Source of the DNA: Rotaria socialis
Lineage: Eukaryota > Rotifera > Eurotatoria > Philodinida > Philodinidae
DNA length: 64,000 nt
Direction of reading: 5' to 3'
NCBI GenBank assembly: GCA_905331475.1
Contig: CAJNYU010003845.1
Location: 34,771-98,770 of the forward strand
Within the stretch, counting starts at the first letter, position 1; each line of letters begins with the position of its first letter. The translations under genes and the position numbers were made by a program. The notes under the pieces are model-generated. The model ran no database searches. It was not told the origin of the DNA and saw only the letters and a list, made by a program, of their open reading frames with translations. Below are positions 9,540 through 20,885 of this stretch, one piece after another.

Positions 9540-10785
9540 CGTTTTTTTTTGTACTGGTCACAACTGAAAGGAAAATATAGATCACTTATTTGGTGAACAT
9601 GCGGTGTACATGAAACAATGTTTTGATGTGCGAAAATAAGAAGTAGGGAAATTTGAGTTACACTTCATTAACTCAGGTAAACACTTTATGTTAGAAAAAA
9701 AGAAAAAATATGTAACACCTACATATACAAAGTAATATCTCTTGCAGACTGACATTAAAAAGTAAGCATTTTGATATCGGCTGGTAAGTAGTCTTATTCG
9801 ATCATCGATATTTTTTACATTAGCGATGTGTTTGATTTTTGCAATATAGCGGTGTAGATAATAACGACAGCAAAAATGAGGAAAGATAAACATGCATTTT
9901 TGTGTTTAACATGAAGATATTGAAAAAACTCAGATAGAAAGTGTTAAAGAGACCCCGTTGTAACTTAACGCAATTCACAAAATAGAAATTTATGTTTCTA
10001 TTTAACCAATCAACAGCAAATTTCCTATTTTCGATTCCTAATCTGAATCTTTTCTTTATTATTCTTTTTTTCCTATTTATAGTATACAACCCACATGCAC
10101 ACACCCTCAAGAGAGATATGCAGAGAGAGGAAAGCAAGAATGAAAAAGAGCGGTTGACATATGTGCATCTCGAGTTGAATTGGATATATAAGAAATACAT
10201 AACGTATAAAGACGAAACAAGAATGTATAAGAATGAATAAATAAATAAATAACTTGTTAGAGTACTCTCTAACACCTTCGATAGGGTTTATGAAAATTCA
10301 ACGTATGATACACCCTTTTAAAGTTGTTCAGTCATATAAACACTATGATAAACCGTTTTATTTCGTCTTTTGATGGGCAAATAAAAGGATTTATCGCATG
10401 CTACTAAACGGTAGAAAAGGATATATCATACGTTGCATTTTCATAAACGCTTTAAACGTTTATCATTCGGCGCTTTTTTTATCAGTGTAAACTAGATATT
10501 GTGAATATTCGCTAAAATGATAATTAAGACACTTGCCAAGTCTAGCTTATGCCTAAATTAGAATTTCGACAGATGCACCTGGTAAAAGCACACTAATATC
10601 ACTCGCCTTCCAACGTATTCTTTAAATCTTCAATTTTCATTTCGTTTGCATTCACTAAGCCTGTTCTTTTCCATTTTAATATGCAACGCCATTCGAAATA
10701 ATCGAAAAACATCCCTTGCTCTTACTCAACCTTTTTTTCTTTTCTTTAATAAAAATAAGTTTGCTAGTACTATAAAAGTTACACA
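9540..10785. other. Intergenic with a hairpin element
   Basis: No gene was recognised between the orphan gene and the NHL protein gene. Several long frames exist on both strands (for example 9820-10275 minus), but they are AT-driven, rich in Phe, Tyr and Ile, and contradict each other. The only clear structure is the inverted repeat at 10284-10450. Confidence 0.5.
10284..10450. repeat. Inverted-repeat hairpin element, MITE-like
   Basis: The 37-bp left arm (10284-10320) starts GGGTTTATGAAAATTCAACG and continues GTATGATACACCC. The right arm (about 10414-10450) is its imperfect reverse complement, ending CATACGTTGCATTTTCATAA then ACGC. About 90 bp lie between the arms. No target-site duplication could be fixed at the ends. 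The size and shape suggest a miniature inverted-repeat element. Confidence 0.6.
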
Positions 10786-12167
10786 ATGAAGTTCTCTGTG
10801 CTCGCGCTTTTTTATGGACTGCAAGTATTCAACAGGCTATGATTTCTTGAAATTTTCCAAGTATTTTTCACATTTTACATTGTAGTCTCATCCATAGTAA
10901 CAGTACACCTATAAAAAAAGGTAATAGTGAAATCACTTTTCTTTCACACTTGATTTCACCTTATTTTGTTGATTACCTAGTTTCACTCTGTTCAAAAGCA
11001 ACCTGGAATTCTAAACCTCTCACAGTCATCCCTCTCGACTCTAGTACTCAACAGCAAATACAAGATCCTATTGATATTGCATTCGATAGTGAAGGTAACA
11101 TCATCGTTACTGATCTTGGTACGCAAAGTGTACGAAAATTCTACGAAGATGGTCGTGTTACAACACTCTACACCACCAAAGATCTAATCCCTATCAGTGT
11201 CTTTGTCAATCAGTTCGATGATGACGCTATCTATTTCTCAGATCATGCAGATAATACAGTGAAAAAATTGTCAAAAGATGGCAAAACAATGAAAATTGTA
11301 GCTGATCATCAGTTTTTAGAGTCACCGATGGGTATCTATGTTGATCGTAAAGGAAATGTATATGTTGGTGATTTGGGAAAGAATCGTATTGTGAAGTATT
11401 TGGCTAATAATCAAGGAATCCAAGTAATTGGTCAAGGTGAAATAGGCTCCCCTTCTAGTGTCTATGTTGATGAAGATGGTGATGATGCAGTGTATGTAAG
11501 TGATACGCATGGTAACCGTATATTGAAGTATCGTTCGAGTTCAATAACGGGAGGTGTGACAGTCGCTGGTGGACAAGGAACTGGCAGTGGATTAAATCAA
11601 TTGTCTGGGCCCTATCAAGTACTGGTTGATTCAACAACAGGTCAGTTCTAAAAGCATGTCCTCACTCTCTGATTATAAATGATAGTCGATTCGTCCCTAT
11701 AAATATTCATATCCCAATAATCGATTCTCAACTAGTCCCCCTCATCGACATCTAACTGATCTTTTCCAATACCCATTTTATTGTGGAGAATCAAGAGAAA
11801 AAGAAGACAAATCATTTGGTCAGTCTTATCTTCACAGCGCATCCGCATTTAACTCTTGGCAGCTATCCTCATCGTAAACCGATTTTTTTTGAAAGAGTCT
11901 AAGTCAATTCTTCTAGAAAAAAGGTATATTCTGATGTAAACTCGTCTCGTTTTCTTTCTAGGTTCACTATTCATAGGTGATACCTATAACAAGCGTATCG
12001 TGAAATGGGCCAAAGATGCAAAACAAGGTGAAGTACTAAGTGGTACAACATCTATCCAATGGACTGCTGGGATGAAATTCGATCGTGACTGGAATTTGTT
12101 TGTAGTTGAACAGAGTAAGAAACGTGTACTCGCTTTTGAGTATGATGCAAGTTCTTGTAAGAACTGA
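10786..12167 (+). CDS. NHL-repeat (beta-propeller) protein, probably secreted
   Basis: The secure exons are 10981-11640 and 11962-12167, joined in phase 1 across a 321-bp intron. They encode CSKATWNS, a start often seen in bdelloid NHL proteins, then at least four NHL-type blades (PIDIAFDSEGNIIVTDLG, SPMGIYVDRKGNVYVGDLGK, SSVYVDEDGDDAVYVSDTHG, SLFIGDTYNKRIVKWAKD). The family forms extracellular or scaffold beta-propellers; the ligand is unknown. A phase-consistent but unproven 5' end is MKFSVLALFYG at 10786-10835, with a GC donor, followed by a 35-nt exon at 10886-10920. It would supply a signal peptide. The stop codon is at 12165-12167. The gene is convergent with ANAPC2, 276 bp away. Confidence 0.82.
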
Positions 12168-12443
12168 CACGTTATTTTTAATGTTTGTGTGTAACGAAAA
12201 GAAGCAAAACAAACAGAAAATATAAAATTGCCCTGAAATCATTTGGTTTTAGAGAAAGTTTGCATTTTTCCAAGTTCACGGCTCCTTCTGTCTCGATCTC
12301 TCATCTCAAAAGTTTAGAGTTATAGCTCAGCTTTTTATTTAATGCAAAAAAAAAAGAGAAAATAGTTTTATTTGTTTTGGCATCGATCATATTTCAATAT
12401 ATACAAACAAATTAATCTATGTTGTTCGTCTTTTAAGCATGAT

Positions 12444-15378
12444 TTAATCTACAAGCATATTCTCGTTTGCTGAAACCGGTGATGTTGAAGTTGTTCCTTG
12501 ATTTGGTGGTAATGTATAAAATCCATCTGTATATAACAATTGATTTGATTTAACTTTCGCATCAAGTATATTTCTGACATCAATTAATGTTCGTTCATGT
12601 TGTCCATGAAATGCATAGACACATAATAAAGAATAAATCCTTTCTAATGTTAATGATGTCTTTGAACGAAGCATAGCAAAGACAAAATTACATACAATCT
12701 AAACATAATATAATGCAAAAAAAAGCGAACATTGTTTTTACAGCTAAAATGAAATAACATACCGTGTGTTCATGCTCTTTTTTATCAGGCTCAGCTTGAT
12801 GTTCAACATTCATGTCGTCAACATCAACACTTAATAGTGCTGGCGCTTGAGATGAACTATTTGAAGCTACTTTTGAAGTATCTTCAACTAAACGAAATGT
12901 ATCTTTAGCTTCTTCTTTCAGTAGACCACAATTTTGCCAGAGATTTATTCGTTTACGTATACAAGCTGTTGAACATTTCAATGATGAACTTAGATCACTG
13001 ATAGTCCAAGTCTCTACAAGAAAATTTTCAGTTGAAAAAATTTTTTTGTCTTTTGCTTTTATTTACCCTTCTCTTGAAATTTATAAATAATAGCTGCATG
13101 AAATGGTGTTACACTAAATTCTAATGTTTTACCACCAATTTCAATTTCAAGATTAACTTGGCCTAGGAAAAATAAAATCGTCTAAAACGACATTTTATGA
13201 AAAGAGCGATTACCATAGTTAGGACTCCAATGTAATGTTCGATGTGGTTTTAATGTTTCATAGGCTGTTGTATATGCTACTTGAATTGCTTTCAATTCAT
13301 CGGGTAAATCAATAGGTGAAAATTTTACTTCTGGCCAATATTGACTTGATATAATTAATGTGTTTATAGGTACACCAGCCGTACTTGCAAGTGGAAAATG
13401 AACATGTGCTAATTGTTTTTTAACTAAATCATTCATGAGACGTGAATCAACATAATCTTTGAGCATAACATCACAACCTTGTAAACCACCATCACCAAAA
13501 CGTTGTTTTAATAAATCAACATAACGACCTTCATGTTCAATATCAACTTTATTCGATTGTCCAGATAGCATACGATCGGCTAGCATATGAATATATTCTT
13601 CAACAAATAATTCTGCATGACCATAAATTGATACAAGCATAGACATTAAATCACGCGAATGTGATGGACGAAGAGCACGTTCAGGAGCTAAAAAAATCAG
13701 CTCATATTCCTCAAAAATATTCAATTAGAATGTCGATAATACCTGTCAATGCTTCAATTGGTTCTGGTTCCCATTCGTCGTCAAGAAAACATTGACTTGA
13801 TCGAGTATTTGCAACACCATCAGCTAGAAAATAAAAGAAGGATTCATCGTAAACAAGTTCTTGACATCATCAATCAGCAAACCTTGTGTCAATTCATTTA
13901 ATTCTAATACACCATGTTCATTCATATTACTAACAATAACACGAATTGTATCTTCACGTCGTCTAAAACCAAGTAGAATAAAAGAAAACGTTTCTAAAAA
14001 TACGGATACATACGCTAAAAATTGTTTCACATTATGACATGCTAATTCCATCATAACGCCAGTTGAATCAAGATAACGCAAAACTCGTATAGCATTTATA
14101 AATGCAGCTAAAATCTCTGTTGTACCAACACCAGGATGTAAAAGACGTTTATTAAATTCATGCCGTACATTATCAATAATTAAGTGACGTTTACCAACAA
14201 TCGATACACAACGTTTGAGATCATCTAATACTCCTCCGGCACGTGATTCTGGATAATCGATAATTATTTGAAACATATGTCGAGCACCTCTTTCATTCAT
14301 AACACATCCATAGATATGATGTTTTAATTCTGTTCGACATGATGATAAATCAATTTTAAAAGTTGATTGTTCTTTATCATCATTATTATCAAAATAATTA
14401 GTACAGTGCAATTCAAGTATACTAACCCATGTTATAACACCTGTTTCAAACCACTAGAACGAAAAGAAAAAAACAAATCCAACTTTTATCAGTTAGAAAT
14501 AATTTTCTTAGTTTGTACCTGCTCGAGATGTGGTAAACATGCATGAGATGAATATTGTTCACATATTTGTTTGATAAAATTAGTAATTCGATGTCGACAT
14601 GCAGCTAATGCTGCACTTTGACAAACACGAGAGAGAAGACCAAGACGTTTACTAAAAGAGAAACGAAGTTAATAGATCATGTTTGTTCTCTTCGGCTTGT
14701 TTTCTTACAGAATAAAAATAATAATATCAAATTGTTCTTGTAATTCAACACATTTACATCCAGATGATAATGTTAATTTACAAAATGAACAAGTTGTTGT
14801 ATCTATTGATTAACAGAAAATATTTAGTATCATATCAGTATACGAAAATGATTGGTTTAGAATAAATTTATATGAAATGTCCAGTGTTCTCCTTTTTTTT
14901 TGATTTTTATATCGTAGTTTTTTTTTAGAAACAAACTTTTTAATAATTCAGCACAAGCAATCCGAGCATGTTGTGACGCATATGCAGCTAGATAATATTC
15001 AAATATATCAATAAATTTCTCGTAAAATGTGGATTTAATTATGTTTGTCGTATGTAATAATTGTTCTTTGACAGCATTATATGGTAATTTAATCATAAAG
15101 TCTTGAATATTGAATAGTTTCAAATTATACTGCTTTTCAAGTGTTTGAAATAGTGTTTTAAGATAATTTTCAATATCAATTAGTTGTTTATTAAAATTAA
15201 CAAATGCCATATGATATGTATTGATCGGCTGACTTGTTATTTGTTCAATAGTTGTTATAAATTCTGATAGATAATGATCACGTACGAGTGTTAAAAGACC
15301 TGCTTTAATAACAGGTATAATTAAATCGAATTCATTCGATATAATAAGATCGTTTATTATTGTATTTAAACGATCCAT
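12444..15378 (-). CDS. ANAPC2: Anaphase-promoting complex subunit 2 (cullin-like)
   Basis: Ten exons give 781 residues (human about 822): 14937-15378, 14709-14802, 14519-14651, 14014-14453, 13883-13962, 13743-13823, 13214-13687, 13067-13162, 12763-13013 and 12444-12698. All phases agree. Diagnostic segments are the Cys cluster CSFCKLTLSSGCKC, the YPESRAGGVLDDLKRC segment, KRLLHPGVGTTEIL, the cullin-homology segment MLVSIYGHAELFVEEY followed by LADRML, and the C-terminal winged helix (TWTISDLSSSLKCS, LERIYSLLCVY, NQLLYTDGFYTLP). APC2 is the cullin scaffold that, with APC11, transfers ubiquitin to mitotic substrates such as cyclin B and securin. The donor of exon 1 (14936, GTTTGT) is the least certain border because the frame also runs on to 14857. 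The gene lies head to tail with the RabGAP gene, 165 bp apart. Confidence 0.95.
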
Positions 15379-15543
15379 AATTGTTTTCTATAAACAACGA
15401 AAAATAAAAACCGTTGCATTATTGTCTTTTATTTTATGTTTTCAAAAACAAAAAAGAAAAATTAGTATTCGCACCACTACGATGTTTATTTTTAAGACAA
15501 ATTATATCACTGTACATCGTACAATTGCAAAGAGAACAAATGT

Positions 15544-18500
15544 TTATCGCAGAAAATCTTGATTATAATTATGAATACGTTGTTCAAGAGATTGTTGTTG
15601 AGTATTCGATTCGAACCATGTCACAATAGGTGTTTCAGCATTCATAGCTGCTGAAAATTGTTCAAAACTAAGTGTCCATTGATTATTTGTTTCGTCAGAA
15701 TTTTCATTATCATCTTCTAGTCCGCGATAGGGTTTACACATTTCACCTGTTAATTCCAAAACAAAAGTCTCAAGTGATGAGAAAAAAGTATTTATAAAAA
15801 CAACAAAGAGCGTACCAGTTTTAAAAAGAATTGTACTTGAAGTTGTCAATGCATGAAATAGATTTTCATCGTCAGCAGCACTTGTCATTAAATTGTACAT
15901 AGTTTTGCATAGATGTATAAATTCCGTCTGAAATAATCATATAAATGGTTTTAGAAGTTCTAGTCTCAATGCATACTTAAAAACAAATATTAGTTTCTAC
16001 CTGATTCATGAGTGGCAATAGACTGAGTTTAATTTTAACATTTTCTTCTTCTTTTGGTTCAACCGAAGTCGAAGTCTGTTCAGTAGAGGTCGCTGCTTCT
16101 GTTTGTTTGTTATCACTAGTCTTCGATACAGGATACATTGTTGTTGGTTCTAAGAGTGTTGAAATAGCTTTATCTCGTCGTTTTCCTTCTGATAATTGAA
16201 AATAACTTTTTCAAATTTACAAGCAATGATTAAATTAATTTACCTTCTATATGAGCAATAAATATAAGTCTTAATTTATCATTAAACTCTCCATTTAATA
16301 AAATATTCCATAAACGGATAAAATTAATAAAATCAATTTCATTTGAATTGGCCGATATCGAATACGTCTTGAAAAGAAAACAATTGAAAATAAATAATAA
16401 AATTAAACTTTAATTACATCAAATAATCTCTTTGCTAAATCTTCTGGATGTTCACCAATAAACCACGGTGATAAATATTTACATAACACTAAATATTCAC
16501 TGCGACCGATACGATAGGTTTCATACGCTAGTTTTCTTGGATCTATTGCTTCTGTTAATGATATACGTGATGCATCCTAAGTAAGTAAGAAAAAAAATTA
16601 TTTTTATTCATTCATTACTTTGTTTTTACTTTAAAAACATAAAACAAATCTTTTAATTCATATTCAGTAAATGATGTATATTTTAATGTATTCTTTGCAG
16701 CTGATTGTAAAATCGATTCAGCCATGGTTTGTACAACTTTTAGACGATGTTTTAAACGTAAACGATTGATATCTTCTTCATTAATATCATTATAATCTTC
16801 ATAAGATTGTTTTATTAGACGAACAATTTTTTTTTCTTTTTCATCTTCATCAGTTAGAGCATCTAAATAGGATGTTAATATCATAATAGCATCACCATCA
16901 TCATGACATTGCAATAGGCGATCTTGATTTTCTTTTAATATAGTTAATGCTAATTGAAAAAGTACTTTGATACCATCATAAAAAAATATATCAATAACAT
17001 ATAACGCGGGTTCAAATGGTATTACACTAAATAACAAAATGACATCCTAGAAGTGAAAAACAGATCGACCTTCTTACCAAATAAACAATGTTAAAAACCA
17101 CGAAAGGCTTATACAAGTAGCAACACCGAGAATTTTCAATTTTTCATATAAATCAGGTAGATATTCATTACAATAGTCATTGAAGACACCTATCAATAGA
17201 TTTATTTTGAAAAAAAATGACATTGTTTTACACAAAAAAAATATTTACCTTGATCTATCAATGCACCAACTACTTTCGTATTATAATAGTCTGGTAGAAG
17301 ACGTTCACATAATGCTGCTAATGTCCAAAATGCATCTTCTTCGTTCATATACAATAGGAGTACACCTCCGATAATATTCATCGCTTGACAATATCCTACA
17401 AGGAAGAACAAAAAAAAAGACGCATTGAAAAATCAATCATTCGCTACTAACCAACATCAGTATTATGACACGCATATGCTCTTAATAATCGCCTCAATGC
17501 ACTAATACCCGACTCCTGTTGAAAAGCTTTTTGATCGGGTAATGCACGATAGAGATCACGTTCAATTTCATCATTAGTTGAACCATGAATTGTTTTAACA
17601 AGTGACGATTCGTGAACTAACTTTTGATATACATTTGGATTTGCTGCTTTCTGCAACAAGAAACAAAAAACTAAGTGTTTACGTTTCTTCGGGAGAGAAA
17701 AACAATTTACTTCATGGATAGCACCACTAAATATTAACCATAATTCATTACGTAATGAATTTGGTATACCTTGAAATATTAATTCATATAATTCATTGGT
17801 TCTATATATAGCGGAACCTCGTCCATAATTAGAAAAATGATTATTCCAAGAGGCTTCTTTTAATTTTTGTAATTCTTCAGTATCATGACAACTGAATTGT
17901 AAATAGAGTGGATTAGAAAGAGCTACAAAAACAAAATGAATAAATAACAATGATTTTTGTTATCGGCGAGTAACAACTCACTTATTGTCGGAGTGTCAGT
18001 CTTTAAATCGGTTATTTCACTATATTGAGATAATAAAGTTGATAGTTTATTAAGCACAAATTCTCGATCATTAAAATTTGAAAAAGTAAATGTTCCAGCC
18101 TAAATATATAGACGCCAATGTACTATAGAAATAGTAACAGAAGAAAAAAACACAGCGTATAAATACTCGTTCTTTTGTTATGATTATTAATGCCGATTGT
18201 GATTCAATATCTGGTATATTTGAAGTTTCTGGTTGTTTTTCAACAACCATTATATCGCGAAATGGAATAATTAAATTGACTTGATGATAAACCTTTTTTT
18301 TCTTTTTCGTGCATCATGAATGTCAATAAGAGAAAAATCGAAATCTTACTTTACTAGCAAAACAAACAAAATTGGTTGATATATAAAGTTTGCCAGATAC
18401 ATTAGAACGGCTATACGGTGCCCATAAATAGCATGGTACTTCACCATCTAACCGTTCATTTAATGGTAAACGAAATCGAGATCGATAATGTTCACTGCGA

Positions 18501-20146
18501 GTTTTGGCATCAAGATCACGTTTTAATTGAGATATTACTTTAGGTGCCGTTTTTCTAAACAAAAAAATAAAAAATGTCTTTTCAGTAACAAATAAATAGA
18601 AGCAACAGTTCTCTCTCAGCTCAATAGAATGAGATAAAATTCATTTGAAAAGCAATGCATTACTGATCGCAACTGCTTCGCAGAAAAAAAAACACAAGGA
18701 AAAGAATTGAATAGATTATGAAGCAGTTAGAATTGATTATCTTTATAACACCATGAAATAATGATCTTTTACCTTTCTGCTGTCTGAAAAACTATTTCGC
18801 TACAAAGTTTACTTTTAAATATCAAAAAACATCAATCGATTAGTAAATCATACATACTTAGTCACTGCAGGAAAGTAATCTTCTTCACGAAATGCACCTT
18901 TCTCAGATAATAACCTATGAAAAAAGACCGATACAATATTAATAACAAACAAAACCAATTACTTCTTAGCAGCAAAATTTGCTAATTGTTCCATCATTTG
19001 ATAGGTTTCTTCAATATTTCGAAACATGGAAAAATCATGTACATGAAAACGTGTTCCAACACGTATCGTTTCTGATAAATATGCTTGAACACGTTCGAGA
19101 GACTAAAAATTGCCAATAAAATTCATTGGAAAAAATAAATCTATTACATACAGTTATATCAGTAAATTTAAGTACAATAGTTATATCTTTGCCCAATAAA
19201 TATGAATAAAAACATAAATAATTAACCGATAAATAAAGCCAACCTTGACGAGGAACACGTCCACGCCAATAAGAACATGAATAATCTATTTTAGACGATA
19301 CATATTAGGAAAACGAAATTCTGATTGCCTTTTTTCTGCTTTAGTGAACACTCTTACAAGTAACAAGTTTCTCATCGGCTGGTACATTGAATAATTTATG
19401 GAATTTTTTTATTGCATTTTTGAATTTTTCAGATTCAAAATCTATGATCAAGAATATATTTTCATATTAATGCTATTTTTTTTGTTTGGAGTTTTTACCA
19501 TCTATTTCATCTTCATCTACTTGTGCACATAAACTTTTTATTTTACATTCCACATAATCAGTAACATCAATACCGGCATCAATTCCTCCTGAAAAAAATT
19601 ACATTAGTTTAAAAAATCAATTGATTCGTTTACCAAGTGTTGGCATTAAATGTTCTTCAATCCATTTCCAATGTTCTTCAATTTCTTCTCTAGAATCTGC
19701 TTCAGCAATTACTAAACACAAAAATGAATCAATTCGACCGACATATATTTTCATATAATTTACAATGATAAACTTCTGAATCAGGTCGTTGATGAAGAAT
19801 TCGATAGCGATTTGTCTACGAAAAATATTTCATAAACATTGTTGTTTATAGTTATCTCGTACTTTGCTATCTAACACAGAATCAATCGTAGCAACAAAGA
19901 GACTTGCAAAACCACTTTGTTGTTCATCGTGACCACGACGACGTTGCAATGCAAAATACGGATTCGCTCGATCCGTAGACCTATATTAGATATTCATAGA
20001 ATCAAAGATATGAAAATGACAATAATGAATGACTTTACCAAAATCCGGTCACCTAATAATAAACATAGAATAAGATATGATATCAAATTTTTGGGAAAAA
20101 AATGTAAGTTATAATTTACTAGAATTTCTGAAGGCTTGACCCACAT
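15544..20146 (-). CDS. TBC1D9: TBC1D8/9-type Rab GTPase-activating protein
   Basis: About 23 exons give roughly 1030 residues (human TBC1D8/TBC1D9 1140-1266). The start [14 protein letters not shown] is assembled from a 27-nt exon (20120-20146) and a 14-nt microexon (20039-20052), followed by [16 protein letters not shown]. Two GRAM domains follow: [20 protein letters not shown] near 19.2 kb and the exon at 18350-18554 with [20 protein letters not shown]. The TBC domain lies near 17.0-17.9 kb and retains both catalytic fingers, IERDLYR (arginine finger) and GYCQAMN (glutamine finger), so it should speed GTP hydrolysis on a Rab. A degenerate EF-hand region and the family C-terminus ([22 protein letters not shown]) end the protein. 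The symbol marks the TBC1D8/9 clade; which paralogue cannot be told. Confidence 0.94.
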
Positions 20147-20885
20147 GATTGTCTTGAGACAAAGACAAAATGAAAAAAATAGTGATAGAATGCAAATAAA
20201 GTAACCAGCCAATCAACAACATTAGCACAGATGATACGAGTAGTCCATCGACCAATTACGATTTTAGGCTGACTTTATGCGTTGTTTTTCTTCGTTTACT
20301 TAAAATTGTATGTTAGTAGAATTTTAGTATCAAATATTATGTCAGTTATAACATTTTTTACATTGATTGTAGCGCTAAAAAAATGAATATCTATTTCTTT
20401 CGCTCGGAAGCATTTAAAAACAATATATCTATTTAGTTTTTATCTGTTTTTCTATATGAAAATTATCAGATATTCAAAAAATAAAATGTTAGCTGATAAA
20501 AGTAACGTAAGTCTTGCTATGTTCAATCATAGACCCAGGTGAATCAATCCGATACCGAATCCCATCGGATTCTATGGGGTCCTACCATCCGACGAAATCC
20601 CGTTGGATTCCTGGTTGAGGAATCAATGTCGAATCCGACAGTCGTATTTCCAATGATACCCGATTGTCGGAACCAGGAATCCGACGATAATCCGATAGTT
20701 TCCTCGCACCTTCCGAAGAGCTCCGTCGGATTCCAATAGGAATCGATCGGAACTCATCGGATCCTAGGCTAGGATTCATTCTCCTGGGGACATGAATTTT
20801 CAATTAAATCTCTTGTCGAAATTATACCATCGATGAGTTCTTTTATTGAAGATATGAATTAAAAGGAAAACAACAACGAGTAGCA
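20147..20885. other. Intergenic between RabGAP and STRA6-like genes
   Basis: Apart from the inverted-repeat element at 20534-20788, this AT-rich stretch holds nothing recognisable. The RabGAP promoter should lie just above 20146, but no motif can be named. Confidence 0.5.
20534..20788. mobile_element. CCCAGG-family inverted-repeat element
   Basis: The element is 255 bp with inverted ends CCCAGGTGAATCAATCCGA (left) and CCCAGGAGAATGAATCCTA (right end, reverse complement), flanked by GA on both sides (20532-20533 and 20789-20790). The interior is packed with ATCCGAC/GTCGGAT words. The open frames on both strands here are translations of these words. Its termini align with the elements at 5730-6088 and 27838-28134 although the internal words differ. 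Confidence 0.8.

Noticed and set aside
9582..10275. Overlapping long frames on both strands
   Set aside because: Mutually exclusive, Tyr/Phe-rich and AT-driven, and part of the region is a hairpin element.
20539..20803. Plus and minus frames in the GTCGGAT-rich island
   Set aside because: Both arise from the word-saturated element at 20534-20788.
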